Assembly (NCBI RefSeq): GCF_030848805.1
Contig: NC_092368.1
Location: 1,584,441 to 1,648,440 of the forward strand
Source of the DNA: Temnothorax longispinosus
Taxonomy: Eukaryota > Arthropoda > Insecta > Hymenoptera > Formicidae
Reading direction: 5' to 3'
DNA: 64,000 nt
Positions 1 through 13,167 of the stretch are shown here, piece after piece. Both the position numbers and the translations under genes were made by a program. The notes beneath the pieces are model-generated. The model did not search any database. It had not been told where the DNA came from and saw only the letters and a list, made by a program, of their open reading frames with translations. The number at the start of each line of letters is the position of its first letter. Within the stretch, counting starts at the first letter, position 1.

Positions 1-2550
1 TATTAATTACAGTCGATATTTGAGGGGTGATCCCGACGGCGAGGAGGTAGCGCTTTCGTCATTGTTAACGGTAATCTTTATTATAAAATCTTATCATAAG
101 ATCTAACCGTAACTACCTTTCCCTCTTTAACCCCCTTTTTTCTCCTTTTTACAGCGACGCTTATATACCGCTATCTTCGTGGATGCCCCCTCGATTTTCC
201 CCTTTTTCATTCTCCGGCCGGCTGGTTCTTTCATTTTACGTAACGCCTGTCTTCCTTTTCCGCTTGTGTCTCTTCGTTCTCGTGCTCCCAATATCACTTC
301 GTGATTTAGATTCAGCGACAGCTCGGTTCGCGAATAGCCACGACACGCCGCTACTCCGGACAATACCTTTGTATTACCTTTAATCCGAACCCTCCTTACC
401 CAATGCGATTTATTTAAGATTCAATTATTAATTATTATTTATTTAAGATTTCTCTCCATTCTGATTCCGCGTTGACGTTTCATCGACTTAATTGTATTTT
501 CTTTTGTAGGCTTATTCGGAGGAATCGCGCGACTCGCGTCGTTTCCCCTCGACCGGAGAATTGGAGATAATTGGACGAGGAGGTGTGTGTATTCTTGAAT
601 GACGAAGCCGGCGAGGAGGGTAATCCACGGCGCGTAACTCGAGGAGGGAGACGCGTGGTCTCGTGCCGGAGACGACGTGCGGGAGCGCGGTCAGTCTGAA
701 AGTCGGAGCGAGCACGAGCCACGAGCCGCTAGTTACTGTCGGCTGACTCGGCGAGCGGGCGAGATCACGGGACCGAATCCGGCGCGGCCGTTTGACGTAT
801 CGCGGACAAAAACGTGGCGGTAGCGACCGTGATCAATGAGGAATCGTCTCCGGACCAGCGACACGGCGATCGACATGGGACGCCGATTATTTTAAATTCT
901 ACGAAGCGCGAATTCGTCGAACGGTGCCCCAAAGAGCTCGAGACAGCGCTCCGAGAGCTTCCTTCAAGATTAAAGAGACGCGGGTAGATCCGTTCGCAAG
1001 GAACGGCACAGGGGGTCATCCGGGGGGGAAGGGGGATGAAATAATCAGACTCACTTGCCGATTCAATTGGTTTGAAAAAAATCGCCTAATGTAACGCTCA
1101 TCCACGTCGAAGTTTCGCGAAACTTGGATTCGCGGTGACGAATCCGATCGACCCTCCAGGTGCAAGGGCACAGGGGACCACCGCACCCAGTTCGCCGGTG
1201 AACTGGGATGAAGAATAACCGCGGATAAGGATCGACGCGCGGGCGCGATTTGCGATGATAAATCGCGAGCCGCGGTCGGGAGGAGCGTGTACGCCAATAT
1301 CCGCTCGTCGGCCGTTCTCCGGATAGCGCGATAGGAACGGGAAACGGGTGTTCGTTTAACGACGCGCGCGCGGAGAACTGGATCGCCCGCCTCCTCCTCG
1401 CGCCGTTCCATTTTTCACGGCCGACAATGCGCGCCGGGTAAGGTGGTCCCGTGCGCCGCGCGTACGCGCGTGTGCCACCGCGTGTCTTCCTTTTTTTTTC
1501 TTCCTTCTCACCGGGAACCTCCGGACCGAGGGATCGAGGGAGGTATGCCCGTGTAAATTGGGGGGCTATCCGGCTATCCGGCATCGGAGCGAGGAATACG
1601 CCGCGCCGGCAGAGCGATCGCGGCAGAGTGCGCCGCGCCGCGCGGCTTTGTTAATCAACTCTGTTAATCAGTGTGTGTCAAGATTACCCTACATATCGTC
1701 CCGCCGGCGACTTCGTATCGCCGTAAAGAAACGCGCCTGCGGCTGAACAAAAGGTGAGATAACACCGGCGCGATTCAAGCTTAAATCGCGATTATTTCGA
1801 TGTAACTCCCCCTTCCCGCTTTCCTCTCTTCTTTTTTCACTTCCGTTTTCTGGATTTGCGCGAGAGTACGATACTCCTCGCAAGTTAAATTTTTATCTCC
1901 GTATACATACCGGGGGCAACGCATTTTCCCTTCTTTATAATTTTAACAATCTCATCCGTCTGTCAAATATATCACCCCGAGAAGCAGACTGTCACAACTC
2001 AAAAATTCACAATTTTCAGGAGAGCAAAACAAATTTAATTTTTTAAATTGTTTTTTAATTAACTCTAACGCAATTACAATTACGATATTAAATGTTATAA
2101 TGAAACTTATACTGTTTCTTGAAGAGATCTGCTATGGATTTACTTGTCAATTCACTCATATGGCACTATTCATCCAAGAAACCGCAACATAAGAATGTAA
2201 AAGAATAACGACACTTCTGCCCCGTGCAGTTGCATATAGACTTGTGACACTATTACGTAGAGAGGTAACGTTTTAAGCTATTTAAGTTATTTTTTATAGG
2301 CTTAATTAAAAATTGTTTGAGTTGTGTATTCTTCTCGGGTTGTAATATGTGAATTGCATTCCCTCCGATGCTATGCCCAGTAAGTAAAATGTTAGCAGCA
2401 TGCGCACAGAAATCCAGAAAATTTGACCAGATCCAAAACCAAAGCGCGTGGCATCCTTCCTTCATTCTTTTTCTTTCCCTCCGGATAGCCAGATAGGATC
2501 GAGGGAGTTAATACCTGCGTAAACTCGTGTTCTGTTGACAGAGCCCGCTG
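1..2550. other. Unassigned DNA with a CpG-rich block
   Basis: Positions 1-480 are AT-rich with nothing recognisable. About 480-1760 is strongly GC- and CpG-rich, as at the 5' end of a gene, and a splice-acceptor-like tract ends at 509. All open frames here are short, lack recognisable motifs and overlap on both strands, so I assign no product. 1760-2550 returns to AT-rich sequence. A promoter or 5' exon of a neighbouring gene is possible but not shown. Confidence 0.4.
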
Positions 2551-2696
2551 ACAATGGTTGCGTTCGCTTTGGGCGCTTTCGTGCTGAGTCTATCTTTATT
2601 GCTCATTACAGTCCATCCTTATTGCTAATTACATATTGAAAAAAGATGGAGCGATGCTTTCAGCACGAAAATGTCCAAAGCGAACGCAGCCAATGT
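2551..2696. mobile_element. Small inverted-repeat element (MITE-like)
   Basis: An arm at 2556-2587 (GGTTGCGTTCGCTTTGG...) is repeated inverted at 2660-2693 around a ~70-bp centre. It has no coding capacity and is best read as a non-autonomous DNA element. I see no clear target duplication. Confidence 0.6.
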
Positions 2697-3642
2697 GAGC
2701 AGATTAGTAACAGAAATCACGCAGACAAAGCCAGCTGACAGGCGATGTAAACAGGCAGCAGGGTTTCTGCTCTGCCAATCTGCTCATCCTACCTGTTATT
2801 CTGGTTTGACAACAGTTTGACACCATCTGATACAGCAGCTTCCCTGTGAAATTTGTTGCCTTTTTTGGCACCAAAAATTTACTGCAAGATCTGCTCAGAA
2901 TCTGTCTGTGCAGGTTTGGCTATTTAAGTAAATTCACTTTTGACGGAAAATGTAGAAGAGCACATTGTTCCGCATCGAGAAGTATTATTATTTATATGTT
3001 TTGTTTCTATTCTCACTGAATGAACGTTTACCACAGTGAAATTCTTTTTACATCGGCAACAAGCGGCCGCAGAACGGCCTTTCTTCTCTTCCTCGGTGAT
3101 GTCAGGCTTAATCGAGCGTCAAACCTCTTTTCTTTCATCGTCGCCTGCCGTCTTGGGACTTCTTCCCCGCTTCGGGTTTCTTTTTCCCTCCGCGTCGCCA
3201 TTCGAAAAAGCGTTTGATGACGGACAGGTGTGGATCGCGGGACGAGAGCCATCGCCGGTTTGCTGAAGTGAGCGAACGGGTTAATCTCCCGTGGTTAAGC
3301 GCGTGTAGTGAATACGCCGAGGCTTATGATTACTGATCGACCAGTCCACATGGTTACGCGTGGATGTGGCATAACGGTCGCTTGTGCACATTTTCACACA
3401 GTGCGCGGTGCATATTTTCTGAAACCGAGGCAAGGCCGAAGGCTTTTGCATCTCGCGCCTGCACGTTTCGTCCGCGCACGTGGAGGACGATGATTGTGCA
3501 CGTGGCAGAGTGACCTCTCTTTATTTTCCTAGCGAGGACACGAGTGAAAATTCCATTACGGCGAGATTGAGATTAATTGAGATCGCGCTGCGAGAGAGCT
3601 TCATTAAAATCCTCTCAAACTCTTTTTATGAATTCTCTAAGG
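2697..3642. other. Unassigned DNA
   Basis: No gene recognised. 3050-3560 is moderately GC-rich, but its open frames are short, antisense to each other and without familiar motifs. Confidence 0.4.
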
Positions 3643-3785
3643 GCCAATTTCACCAACGTCGGTTAACTGTAACCTTCCGCGGTTAAACTCACTCTTCGTC
3701 TCTGTCTAACTGCCCCCTTGGAAAGAGACGAGGAATGAGTTTAACCGAAGCTTACAGTTAACCGACGTTGGCATAAGTGAAGTGG
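3643..3785. mobile_element. Palindromic MITE
   Basis: Arms of about 58 bp (3648-3706 and 3724-3781) are inverted copies with a few mismatches around a short centre near 3715. Each arm contains CGGTTAACTGTAA-type sequence. No coding capacity. Confidence 0.65.
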
Positions 3786-3850
3786 ACGAAAAATTGTCAA
3801 TGATCGCGAGGGAAATGAACGTAAGACTGCCGTTTCGCTTAGGCAATCAT

Positions 3851-4105
3851 CACTGTTAAATATTAAAGGACGAAGTTTAAACCAATACTTTGAGTTAAAT
3901 AACATTTTGTTATTTTTAACTACACGTGTGTCGAAATTTATTATTTTGATACAAAATACAGTATTATTTTAACTCCATTGGTTCAGTTAAATTAACAGTG
4001 TTTTAATTAAATTAATGACATATTGAGTAGGAGCAGTGGCGACCTACAGGAATGATTAAAAATGGCTCCAATGGAGTATAATTTGACACTATGAATGTAA
4101 CAATG
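3851..4105. mobile_element. MITE family A, copy 1
   Basis: About 255 bp, beginning CACTGTTAAATATTAAA with a related inverted end. It shares long internal sequence (GAGTAGGAGCAGTGGCGACC and GACACAAAACAGTATTATTTT-like blocks) with copies at 5951, 8589 and 9362. AT-rich and non-coding. Confidence 0.75.
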
Positions 4106-4405
4106 AACGTATCGATAAAATGCCAGAAGGTCTTGCACGTAGATCTATTCGATTTATCGCACGTGATTAAGCTGTTAACTGTCTAGACCTCCTCGGCACG
4201 AGTACGTTATCCCACTTTCCTCTCGTACGAACGGTATTCGCGTCAATATATCAGAGCTTCGTATTATAAAGCGACGTGTCAGTATCGCGTCCCGTAACAT
4301 TTCGCGGTTCCCTGAAAATCCGGATTTTCCGTACTCGCCCGACTGGGGCCCATCTGACTGGTTTCAAGTCTGGAGTGACCCGGTTTCAGCCAGTGGTATT
4401 CGGGC
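4106..4405. other. Unassigned DNA
   Basis: No gene or clear repeat seen between MITE copy 1 and the next inverted-repeat element. Confidence 0.4.
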
Positions 4406-5596
4406 CTCACAAGGGAGGTCTACCTGAGTGTAAATTTGTTTTTCAATTTCGTTTATCTTACCTAATAGAACACCTTTCAAAGTATAACACGCTAAGATCA
4501 TAGACCAATGTAACGCTTGATAATCGAGAAATAGACCCATGACACTTTCAACAAAAAATTACTTCTTTTCGAGCACAAGAACGAAATTATAGCTTTGAAA
4601 ATTTATTATGGTAATCTTATTATCGATTGATTTGCAGACTATAAATGGTAGCAGATTTTACTAGTATTTTTTTCGTGAAAATCACACTGTTTATTTTCAA
4701 TCTTGAGATGTTTGTTTCAATGCTCGTCGGACAGTGTCAGATTATTTAACTTATCTATTACCGCTTCGTTGAAAATGGTTCAAAGTAGAGCCGAAAAGCA
4801 CGATATATGTTATAACTTTATATTAAATGTAAACTTAATTAAATGTAAACTTAATTAAATGTTACATAACGTTAACTCACGCACAACTAACCGAAATTCT
4901 AGAAATAAAAAGAATTCGGGGAAATATCAAGGTTCAATCTTTCCGAGAAATCAGCGTTTTTTGAAGTTTATAGTCATTCGTGGAAATAGGGATAAATCTA
5001 GAAATTGGACATTTACTTATCGAGTCTCTTCGCTGTTGTGCATTTTCAAATTTTTTTGAATCTTCCATCGTTATAATCGTGACCAAACCATGAGAGCGTT
5101 CATGGGCGTTTGATGTGCTCCACCCGCATCATCTTGCCTGCCTAACCGAGTGCGTTACCCCCCTGAGAGGCCTGCTACCCTGATGTGACATCGACATTAC
5201 CTGGATGGCGATGTACTCGTCATCCCCTGAATACCGCAGAGAGTTTCGGTGAAGGAGCTATCGCACATGTTGCCGCCAGCTCTGAAATTAAAGACAATTC
5301 ATATTAATTAGAAATCCTGTTATGCCGATCAACTTTGGGATATTCAACATTGTAACGTGACAGAGCAATTTGGCAAACGGGATCGTATTTAGCGTTCAAA
5401 AGACTACCAAAAACGATTAGTTTCGTTCTTGTGCTCGAAAAAAAGTAATTTTTTGTTGAAAGTAATCATTAGCCTATTTCTCGATAACCGTTACATTGGA
5501 CTTAGCGTGTTATACTTTGAAAGGTGCTCTCTCTGTTAGGTAAGATCAACGAAATTGAAAAATAAATTTACATTCAGATGGACTTTCTTTGCCAGT
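4406..5596. mobile_element. Non-autonomous DNA element with ~170-bp inverted ends
   Basis: The segment 4406-4580 reappears inverted at 5416-5596, sharing AGCGTGTTATACTTTGAAAG and TTCGTTCTTGTGCTCGAAA-type blocks. The ~835-bp interior has no convincing open frame. Long imperfect TIRs with no transposase suggest an old deletion derivative. The exact ends are uncertain. Confidence 0.55.
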
Positions 5597-5946
5597 CCAA
5601 CGTTCGTCCTTGCATTATCATTATGGAGATGCAGAATTTGACTCTCGACCACGACTGATTCTTCTCGATTACTTTCCCGCGATATTTAGTTAGTTTCCCT
5701 CAGTTAAAACGTTCAGAATCCATTGTTATTTTCTCTCAACATTCGATTGATCGATGATTCTGTTTGATCAATCCTTATTATACCGACAAGATAAAGTGCT
5801 TAAATTTGCATCCATATGATTCTGTCTGGATCGTTGTAATAGCACGTGGCTATAATCGCATCGAGATATCTGCAAATCGCCACGTTCACTTTCGTACGAA
5901 TGCACGATAAACACAGGGAAATCCGCGGATCGTGAAATCGCGATCC
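5597..5946. other. Unassigned DNA
   Basis: Nothing recognisable; mixed AT-rich sequence between two mobile elements. Confidence 0.4.
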
Positions 5947-5950
5947 CACG

Positions 5951-6222
5951 CTGTTAAACATTAAAGGATGAAATTTAAACCAATACCTTGAATTAAATAA
6001 TATTTTTTGTTAAATGTTATTTTTAACTAGCATGTGTGTCGAAACTTATTATTGTAAAATTTAACACAAAACAGTATTATTTTAACTCTATTAGTCTAAT
6101 TAAATTAACATTGTTTTAATTAAGTTAACGACATATTGAGTAGGAGCAGGGGCGACTTATAGAAATGGTAAAAAAAATTATTCAAATATAGAGTATAATT
6201 TAACACAACGAATTTAACACTG
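5951..6222. mobile_element. MITE family A, copy 2
   Basis: Starts CTGTTAAACATTAAAGGATG and ends ATTTAACACTG. Co-linear with the 3851 copy over its whole length, with small indels. Confidence 0.75.
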
Positions 6223-8460
6223 CATGTGCGTTGATATTTGCGACATGTAAATTTTTCAAATCCGCCTCGATATTGAAATGTATCTTTCCTTACGTCGCTA
6301 TTTAAAAAAGGATCATATCATAACTGATATTCGATACGATAAGACGTATCGAAAGGCATATCGAGATTGAAGATTCCGTTAATGTCTCACTATTCCTTTT
6401 GACATTACGCAGCAATATGTACATTCTTTTTCTACAATATTCTATAATAATTACTCCAGCCCGTCGTAATTGCCGGCACGGCAAAAACATGCGCACGTGT
6501 CGTTTATACTTAGAGAGTAGCTGATTACGAGCGCGCGGTAATTACTCGCCCGACACACGTGGCTACGCGCACCGTAAATTAAAGTTCTACGACGCTCGCG
6601 ATGTAATGCCACGCGCTCGACGCTTGAAGTCGCGAATGAGATGTTCGACCCCCCGAGAGACACAGAGGGGGAGATCAGTCGGGGTACAAGTTATCTTGAT
6701 TACAATTATCGACGACGAGCCCGCGCGAGCCACGCGGGGATTTATCGTGGCTTCGAGCCATCGCTTTAGGGATAACGAATCCTTCTCCTCATCTTCTCCT
6801 CGCCTTCTTTTTTTTCCTTTCGCCTCGCGGAAGTCATCGGGAGCGCGATTCTTTAAAGTACGGCGCATTATAACGATACTACCGTTAAGCGCGAGTATAG
6901 GAGGCACTAGGTCAGGAATTCGCTGCATTTTGATGCGAAAGGAACATAAAATATCCATCTGTACGTGGATGCATATATTAAGATCGGTGCAACCTCGCGG
7001 TTGCAAACTCTGCAATGTCCGAAGCAAAAACCGTATAACGTTTTGCGTTTATCGTTGAAATCAGTTCGCTGCAACTCAACCGTGAACTGATTTTAGGCGG
7101 CAGACCTAAGAGCACTACTTCATTTATCGCACGACAAATTTTTCGTATTAATTGGGAAGAGTGGAAGACTTAACGACGGCGAATCCAGAGGAGAGCTTTG
7201 CGAATTAACGCAGGGAGAGCTGAGGGCGTCGATCTGATAAAGCCCGTATCAGACTATACGGATTGGGATTGGGATTGGATTGAAATTTAATCAATCAGAA
7301 TAAAGAAAACTGATCTCGAGTTTAGTGAACTTTACTACTCTGATTGGTCAAATTTCACCGAATGAACAGGAAAGACGCGATAAAATCGATCAATATGCGA
7401 TAGCAATAACAACGATGAACCTTCTCAAAGTATAATATGTCTCTCAAAAACTGGCACCCTTGGTATTATTTTTACAATAATAAGAATCCGTTCGCGTGAA
7501 AAGAATTCCTCAAGCCAATCACCGACATCTCGAGTCGGCATTTTAGCGGCCCGATGATTACCGAAACGGTTATTCGGTATATTACCGAATTCTGCCGTTT
7601 CATTCCTTTCTCGCGGATCGCCTGCAGGAATCAGGATCTTAAAAACCGACCCGGTTTTTTTGCGAGCTAACTAACGGTGCCTCGTCAAAAGCGCGCGCGG
7701 CCCAATATATACCTATCAGTACCCGGACCTGATTACCCAGAGTTTAATTTTGAGGCGCGTCGGCCGCGCGCGCGCGGTTGCGCGCCCCCCTCGCAAAGAA
7801 CACGCACGACACGGCGCACATATCGAAATATGGGGGTCAATCGTAATTCGTATTCCGAACGATGACACTTAGCGGTCGGCCCAACCCTCCTCCCCATCCG
7901 CTCGCCGAACTTCAAGTCTCGCCACGCATTAAACAATGTAGGCCATTCAATCTAGATCGAATCGTGTTGATCCGTTTCCGGTGATTCCACTGATTTCTCG
8001 AGGAAGATAATGCGCAGAAACGTTACTTCTCTCATCTTTTTTTTTGTGAGGGTGATGACCGGTTTGTTACAACAGTCGAGGCACGATTGCGTAAAACGAG
8101 TTAAATCCAAATTTGGGCAGGTTTTATAAAAAGAAACGATACCGTGGTACGAGGGTATTGACCCTTCTCGCGAATTTAATGCGCCGAAAATTCATGCCGC
8201 AATTACAGAACCGAAACGCTCATTGACTATGTATATAGTTGCGTAAGATCATATCAATGTAATTTATTTCCATCAATTCAAGATGTTGAGAAAGACAATT
8301 ATATTGATGATATCAATGTATTCCCAAGAGATTTAAGGAAAATATTACATCAGCATAATACCAAACGCTATCGATAATTAATTTAAGATTAAGACACAAT
8401 AAATTATATTATGTATCAATATCTTAGCTCGGACTTACGATGGGGTTAGCGGTGCTCGCC
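6223..8460. other. Unassigned DNA with GC-rich patches
   Basis: No gene recognised. Overlapping 146-150-residue frames lie on opposite strands at 6587-7058; neither has a known motif and the composition is arginine/serine-rich, as expected from random GC-rich DNA. 7677-7936 is similar. A short GGATTGGGATTGGGATTGG run lies near 7259. Confidence 0.4.
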
Positions 8461-8588
8461 TAGGTAGTACATAAAACTTATAATGACTTCATGATGATCA
8501 CTTTTAAAAATTACATAGACATGTTCAGATAACTTTTAAGTGATAATAAAGTCACGATGATGTCATTATGAGTTTTATGTTCCACCTA
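8461..8588. mobile_element. Short inverted-repeat element
   Basis: TAGGTAGTACATAAAACTTA... at 8461 is matched inverted by ...GAGTTTTATGTTCCACCTA at 8568-8587, with ATGATGATCACTTTTAA-type inner pairing. It directly abuts MITE family A copy 3. Confidence 0.55.
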
Positions 8589-8831
8589 CACTACTAAATA
8601 TTAAAAGATTAAATTTAAACCAATTAATACCTTGAGTTAAATAACATTTTGTTATTTTTAATTACTATGTGTGTCAAAATTTATTATTTTAACACAAAAC
8701 AGTATTATTTCAACTTCATTGGTTTAGTTAAGTTAAAGACATAGTTTTTTTTTGTAGGAGTAGTGGCGACCTACAGAAAGGGTTAAAATGACTCAAATTG
8801 TGTAGAATTTGACACTACGAATTTAACAGTG
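8589..8831. mobile_element. MITE family A, copy 3
   Basis: Begins CACTACTAAATATTAAAAG and ends ATTTAACAGTG, the inverse of the CACTGTTAAAT end seen in copy 1. About 243 bp, non-coding. Confidence 0.75.
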
Positions 8832-9361
8832 TGAGCGCGTGAGGCGAACAGCCCATTTCAGGGGAAAAGGAACGAGTGCGACGGTATACGGACAAACGCG
8901 ACTTGCATTTTTCTAGGGCAACAGCCCGGTCATCCGGTTCCTCTTGACCACGCTGTTTTGCAGTTTATATACTGTTACACACCGATCAAAGGGAGAAGCT
9001 CATTTCGCGGTAGGGAGGCCGGTCGTATGACCAAAGCCTAATGGACTCGCGCACGTAATGTCCCGGTGACCGGCAAGCAGACACGGCGACGAGATGCGCG
9101 TCGTCACGCAGGTTCGACGTAAAGGGAGAGGAGAGACGCGTGTATGCCGCAGCACGTAGTTCGCGATAACGATCGACATCGCGTTCCGCGGCGCGTTCGT
9201 CATAATTAAGACGGTGCGCCGCGTGCGATTTCGCCGTGTATGTGTGTAAGTTATGATATCCTCCGCTGGCGTCACGTAATCGCGTAATATAGAAACGTAA
9301 TGGCGGTAATATTGTGATGAAACGAAAATCCCATGAATGTGATTTCTTCCGGATTCTCACT
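8832..9361. other. Unassigned GC-rich DNA
   Basis: No gene recognised. Two overlapping minus-strand frames around 8986-9360 have no familiar motif and no splice context that I can support. Confidence 0.4.
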
Positions 9362-9616
9362 CACATGTTAAATATTAAAAGATGAAATCTAAACCAGAAT
9401 GTTGAGTTAAATAACATTTTCTTATTTTTAATTACATTTGTGTCGAAATTTATTATTTTGACACAAAACAGTATTATTTTAATTCCATTGGTTTAGTTAA
9501 ATTAACATTGTTTTAGTTAAATTAATGACATATTGAGAGTAGGAGTAATGGCGACCTATAGAAATGATTAAAAATCACTCACATTGAGTCTAATTTGACA
9601 CTACGAATTTAACGTG
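9362..9616. mobile_element. MITE family A, copy 4
   Basis: Begins CACATGTTAAATATTAAAAG and ends ATTTAACGTG; internal sequence is co-linear with the other three copies. Confidence 0.75.
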
Positions 9617-10625
9617 TCAAGTTCATAGTTTTCTAATGTTTAATTCAAGTGTTCCCCCGAATCCCCAAGTCTCCAGCTCCACGAAAACTCGCTCCGTTCT
9701 CCGTCTCAGCTGTTTACAACGTTCTCCGACATTTATCTCAGCGAATAATTCTCACATCTCACATTCGAATTTTCATTCAACGTGATAAATGGGCGTTTAG
9801 CTTATCGGCGCGACGAAGGGGCACAGTTATCCCCCTGAGAGGGGATATCCCTCTATCCTCCTTACCCACAAATTAAGTTTCTAATTGGCCGAATTGGACA
9901 GCGCGAGGTGCACTACCCGTCCCGAATATCAATCAGGGGAAAATTTTCTCGCGCGTGCCTCGTCCATTCTTGCACGAACCAGGATGTGACTATGCCGCCG
10001 CTATAACGACAACGACGACGAAGAAGCAGACGCGCGACAAAATCCATCGGCGATACCTGTCGCAGAAGAGTTTTTCCCTGACGCTTCAATCGCGGTACAC
10101 CGCGGGTACCGTAAGTCTCGTGACTGCGATACATAGCAGTATACGCATGCATCGTCGCGGGATTTATCGCAAATAATTCCGCGGGGTCCGTCGCGCGGCC
10201 TACTTGAGGCGCCGGCGAGCCATCAGGAGGATGAGAATTATTATACGCGTTTCGTTCGCAAATAAAACGATTAATCTAATCTACGGTCCACCGTCGATGC
10301 TGTCTGGTACCTATTTAGCCCCTCCCTTCCCCCCTATGATCGCGAATTTATTCGTCTCTCGGAGAGACGAACGCGCGAGAACGATGAACTTGAGGATCAA
10401 AAGAAATCTCAATCGCTCTAATTCGTACAAAGGAAAAGAAAAAGTATCAAATCAAGACTTGCATATATAACCGTGTATAACGCAACAATCTATAATCTTG
10501 AAGAAAACTTGCTTGAATGGAGTCATTTATATCTTAATTCAACCAAGAAAAAAAAATTGAAATAAAGTTAAAATTCTTATAAGAAAATTATAGATAGTTA
10601 TTGCTTACTATTTGTTGTTGCTACA
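9617..10625. other. Unassigned DNA
   Basis: GC-rich to about 10400, then AT-rich. Open frames are below 90 codons with no recognisable motif. Confidence 0.4.
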
Positions 10626-10874
10626 AGAAACAAAACAGTGGTGCTAATACTTCCAAAGCCAAATGTCATACGAGAAACTTTGCTATCTGTTTTAACTGTT
10701 CAAGAAAAAAACAAGTTGTCATGGTCTGAATAAAATATAGTAATAAATATCATATTAATAATAATAATAATAATAATTATTATTATATTTTACTTAAACT
10801 ATAAAAACTAAAGTTTCTCATATGGCATTTTTCTTTGGAAGTATTAGCACCACTGCCACTGTTTTGTTTTTCTT
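10626..10874. mobile_element. Inverted-repeat MITE with an AAT microsatellite core
   Basis: Arms of ~60 bp (10626-10682 and 10811-10874) are inverted copies sharing GTGCTAATACTTCCAAAG. The interior holds an (AAT)n/(ATT)n run near 10757-10788. It ends about 170 bp upstream of the DM4/12 start codon, so it may sit in that gene's promoter. Confidence 0.65.
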
Positions 10875-11046
10875 AAAACCTAGTGCTTCCAAACTTTTGA
10901 ACGGTAGTGTAAGCTTTTCGATACTTCTTTTTTTCGGCGTAGGTTTCTCCGGTAAATTCGCGCGTAGAACGTTTTCGTAATTTGTCTCTGTGTAACAATA
11001 CGCTCATATAACAGGTGTCTCGTCGCGACAACTTGGACAGCGCAGG

Positions 11047-13167
11047 ATGTCGCAGAGAGGACGTCTTCTGTTGCAACTGCTGCTCGGTCTGGTTGTGCTG
11101 AAGGAGTCGTCCACGTCCGGCGGTGCCGGTGGTACCGTTCACGAGGGCGAGTCCTCTTCTCGCCAGGCACCGCATCACCGACAGAAGAGGGTCTTCTGGT
11201 TCACGAACGACGGTCGTATCGCGCTACCACCTGGCACCGTGATGACAATCACGCCAACGTTGGCGTTGCCCTTTGTCCGGCACCCGCCTTACGGCTTCCT
11301 CAGCAACATGACCATCAGTCTGCCGTTCACGAGTGAGTTTGTCCGTGTGATTAACCCAGAAACGGTCATCTTATTTTCTTTTTTGCATAAACGATCATCG
11401 GGGGTGACTTGTACAACCCAAAAGTCATTATTATTATAATAATTACATATTGAATATTTTTCATTGTTCTATAATTTATTAGTATTTGAGGACAGTGTGT
11501 ATATAGATTTATTCAATATATTTAAAAAAAAAAGTAAGGAAAAACAAAAAAAATATTTTAAAAAACGAAAAAAGTACGTTAACACTGAAACTACCAAAGA
11601 TTTAACCAATATACCTATATGTAAGGTCTCGTACGTATTTCTACCGAAAGGATTAAAATGAAAAAAGGAGAGAGAGAAAACAAATTAATTATCTGTATAT
11701 TTCAATAAAAGTGAGGGAAAATTTCAGAAATTGTGACGTTCTAAAAATAAATAATAATTATTTTAAAAAATGTCAAAGTCATGTTGGCCTCCTTGATAGT
11801 TCTAGTGTTAAAATTATTATAATGTGAGCTTCATTTTTTCGACACTGAGGATAATCATCCCAGATGACCATTCCCGGATTGATCCTACAGAAAATCGCGA
11901 TATTAGAATCATCACGCGTCTTTCTTTTCCAGTCGACTTCGATAAGCTGGGCCTGACGGATAACGAGAACCCGTACGGCGCTTTGCCGCCGAGCTTCGAC
12001 AGGAAGCTGAAGGGCCGGCAGGCCGGCATGATGATGGCGGATTTCATCGCGGCGTTTATCAAGCGCAGATTACACAAGCGGGATGCGACGGAGATGCCGA
12101 GAAATGCGTTCCACGGCGGCGAACGGGCCCTGCTTTACGGCACCGCCGAGGATATGCTGAGCACGCTGGGAATGAACGGGAAAGCGTGTCTGTTGAGGGC
12201 GATCTGCGAGGTTCAGGGACACCATCTGAACAACTTTGGGCTGATCGGTGAAATGCTCAAGTTATTCTTCACGTAAGTGAAGGATAAACATTCCGGACTC
12301 GCGTAGAGCTTTAACGCGGAAACGGGTGCCTGGTTTTTTTCTTCTTTTTATAAATTGTCACCTGAGATGATTTTTACATCTCAATGAAAAGTCATTGTTA
12401 TTAATTATATGTTTATGATTGTTCTATGTACGATAATTTATTAGTACCAGAACACTACGCTACGCGCACGCCATTTATTCCGTTACTGTGGCATGAGCTT
12501 TATTTTTTCGATACTGTGAAAATCACCAGGCGCCCGTTCCTGGATTAAAGTATATTGGAAAAGCGCCCTGCCAAATAATTTTGTTCCGTAACTGGAAATA
12601 GTTATAATAAACCGTATAAAAAAGCGTGACGTTAAATACAAACGTTTTATCTTTATAGCGCCAGCCGATCGCCGTTCGCAAATCTCCTCAAGGAATACGT
12701 CGAGGCGGAGAACCGCGGGAAATTTCATGGCGAGTGTTGGCCCTACTTCAAGGACTGTCCGAAATCTTTATTTCTGCCGTCCAGCAACAAGTATCAGTTA
12801 GTAATGTTCTGATAATAAGAGTGAAAATCTCCCAAAATTCCTCGATTATTATTATCGTTTAACAGAAATTGATATCGTAAAAAAAATTTTTAAATATAGC
12901 CCGCAAATTACAACCGTAAATTACAAGATTAGATTTTTACTTTGATCAAAGTATCCCTCGAAAAGCTAATTTCGCTAATCTGTTCTTGTTCTTAATCCTT
13001 ATTACGACATTAAAGAAACTGTGTCTCTGCTTTTCAGGAAAGATTCGTTGCACGAAGAGGAGGAAGAGGAGGATGAACATTGGAATCAAATCTCCAACGA
13101 TCTCGACGAAGAGCCTCTCACGAGGATATCGGGGCATAACACAAAGGACACCGTACAACCCATGTAG
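11047..13167 (+). CDS. DM4/12 domain-containing secreted protein, four coding exons
   Basis: Exons 11047-11332, 11933-12272, 12659-12796 and 13038-13167 join in frame to 297 residues; introns begin GTGAGT, GTAAGT and GTTAGT and end in pyrimidine-rich AG acceptors. The N-terminus is a signal peptide (MSQRGRLLLQLLLGLVVL), and a dibasic site RQKR at 45-48 precedes VFWFTNDGRIALPPGT, the usual start of mature DM4/12 proteins. The DM4/12 domain spans about residues 152-247 with cysteines C181 and C187 (CLLRAICE), C235 and C242 (DCPKS). The tail is acidic (EEEEEED). The family is insect-specific, often clustered, with no established biochemical role. The reading frame is clean and looks functional. 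Start: the first ATG before the signal peptide. Confidence 0.9.

Noticed and set aside
1016..1584. 131- and 173-codon minus-strand frames
   Set aside because: CpG-rich region; products are arginine/proline-rich without domain features, and several frames are open at once.
2253..2465. 70-codon minus-strand frame with GHSIGGN, lipase-like at first sight
   Set aside because: Isolated short stretch without the rest of an alpha/beta hydrolase and no splice partners.
6587..7058. Overlapping 146-150-codon frames on opposite strands
   Set aside because: GC-rich DNA with no recognisable motif, no splice context and Arg/Ser-rich products on both strands; likely chance.
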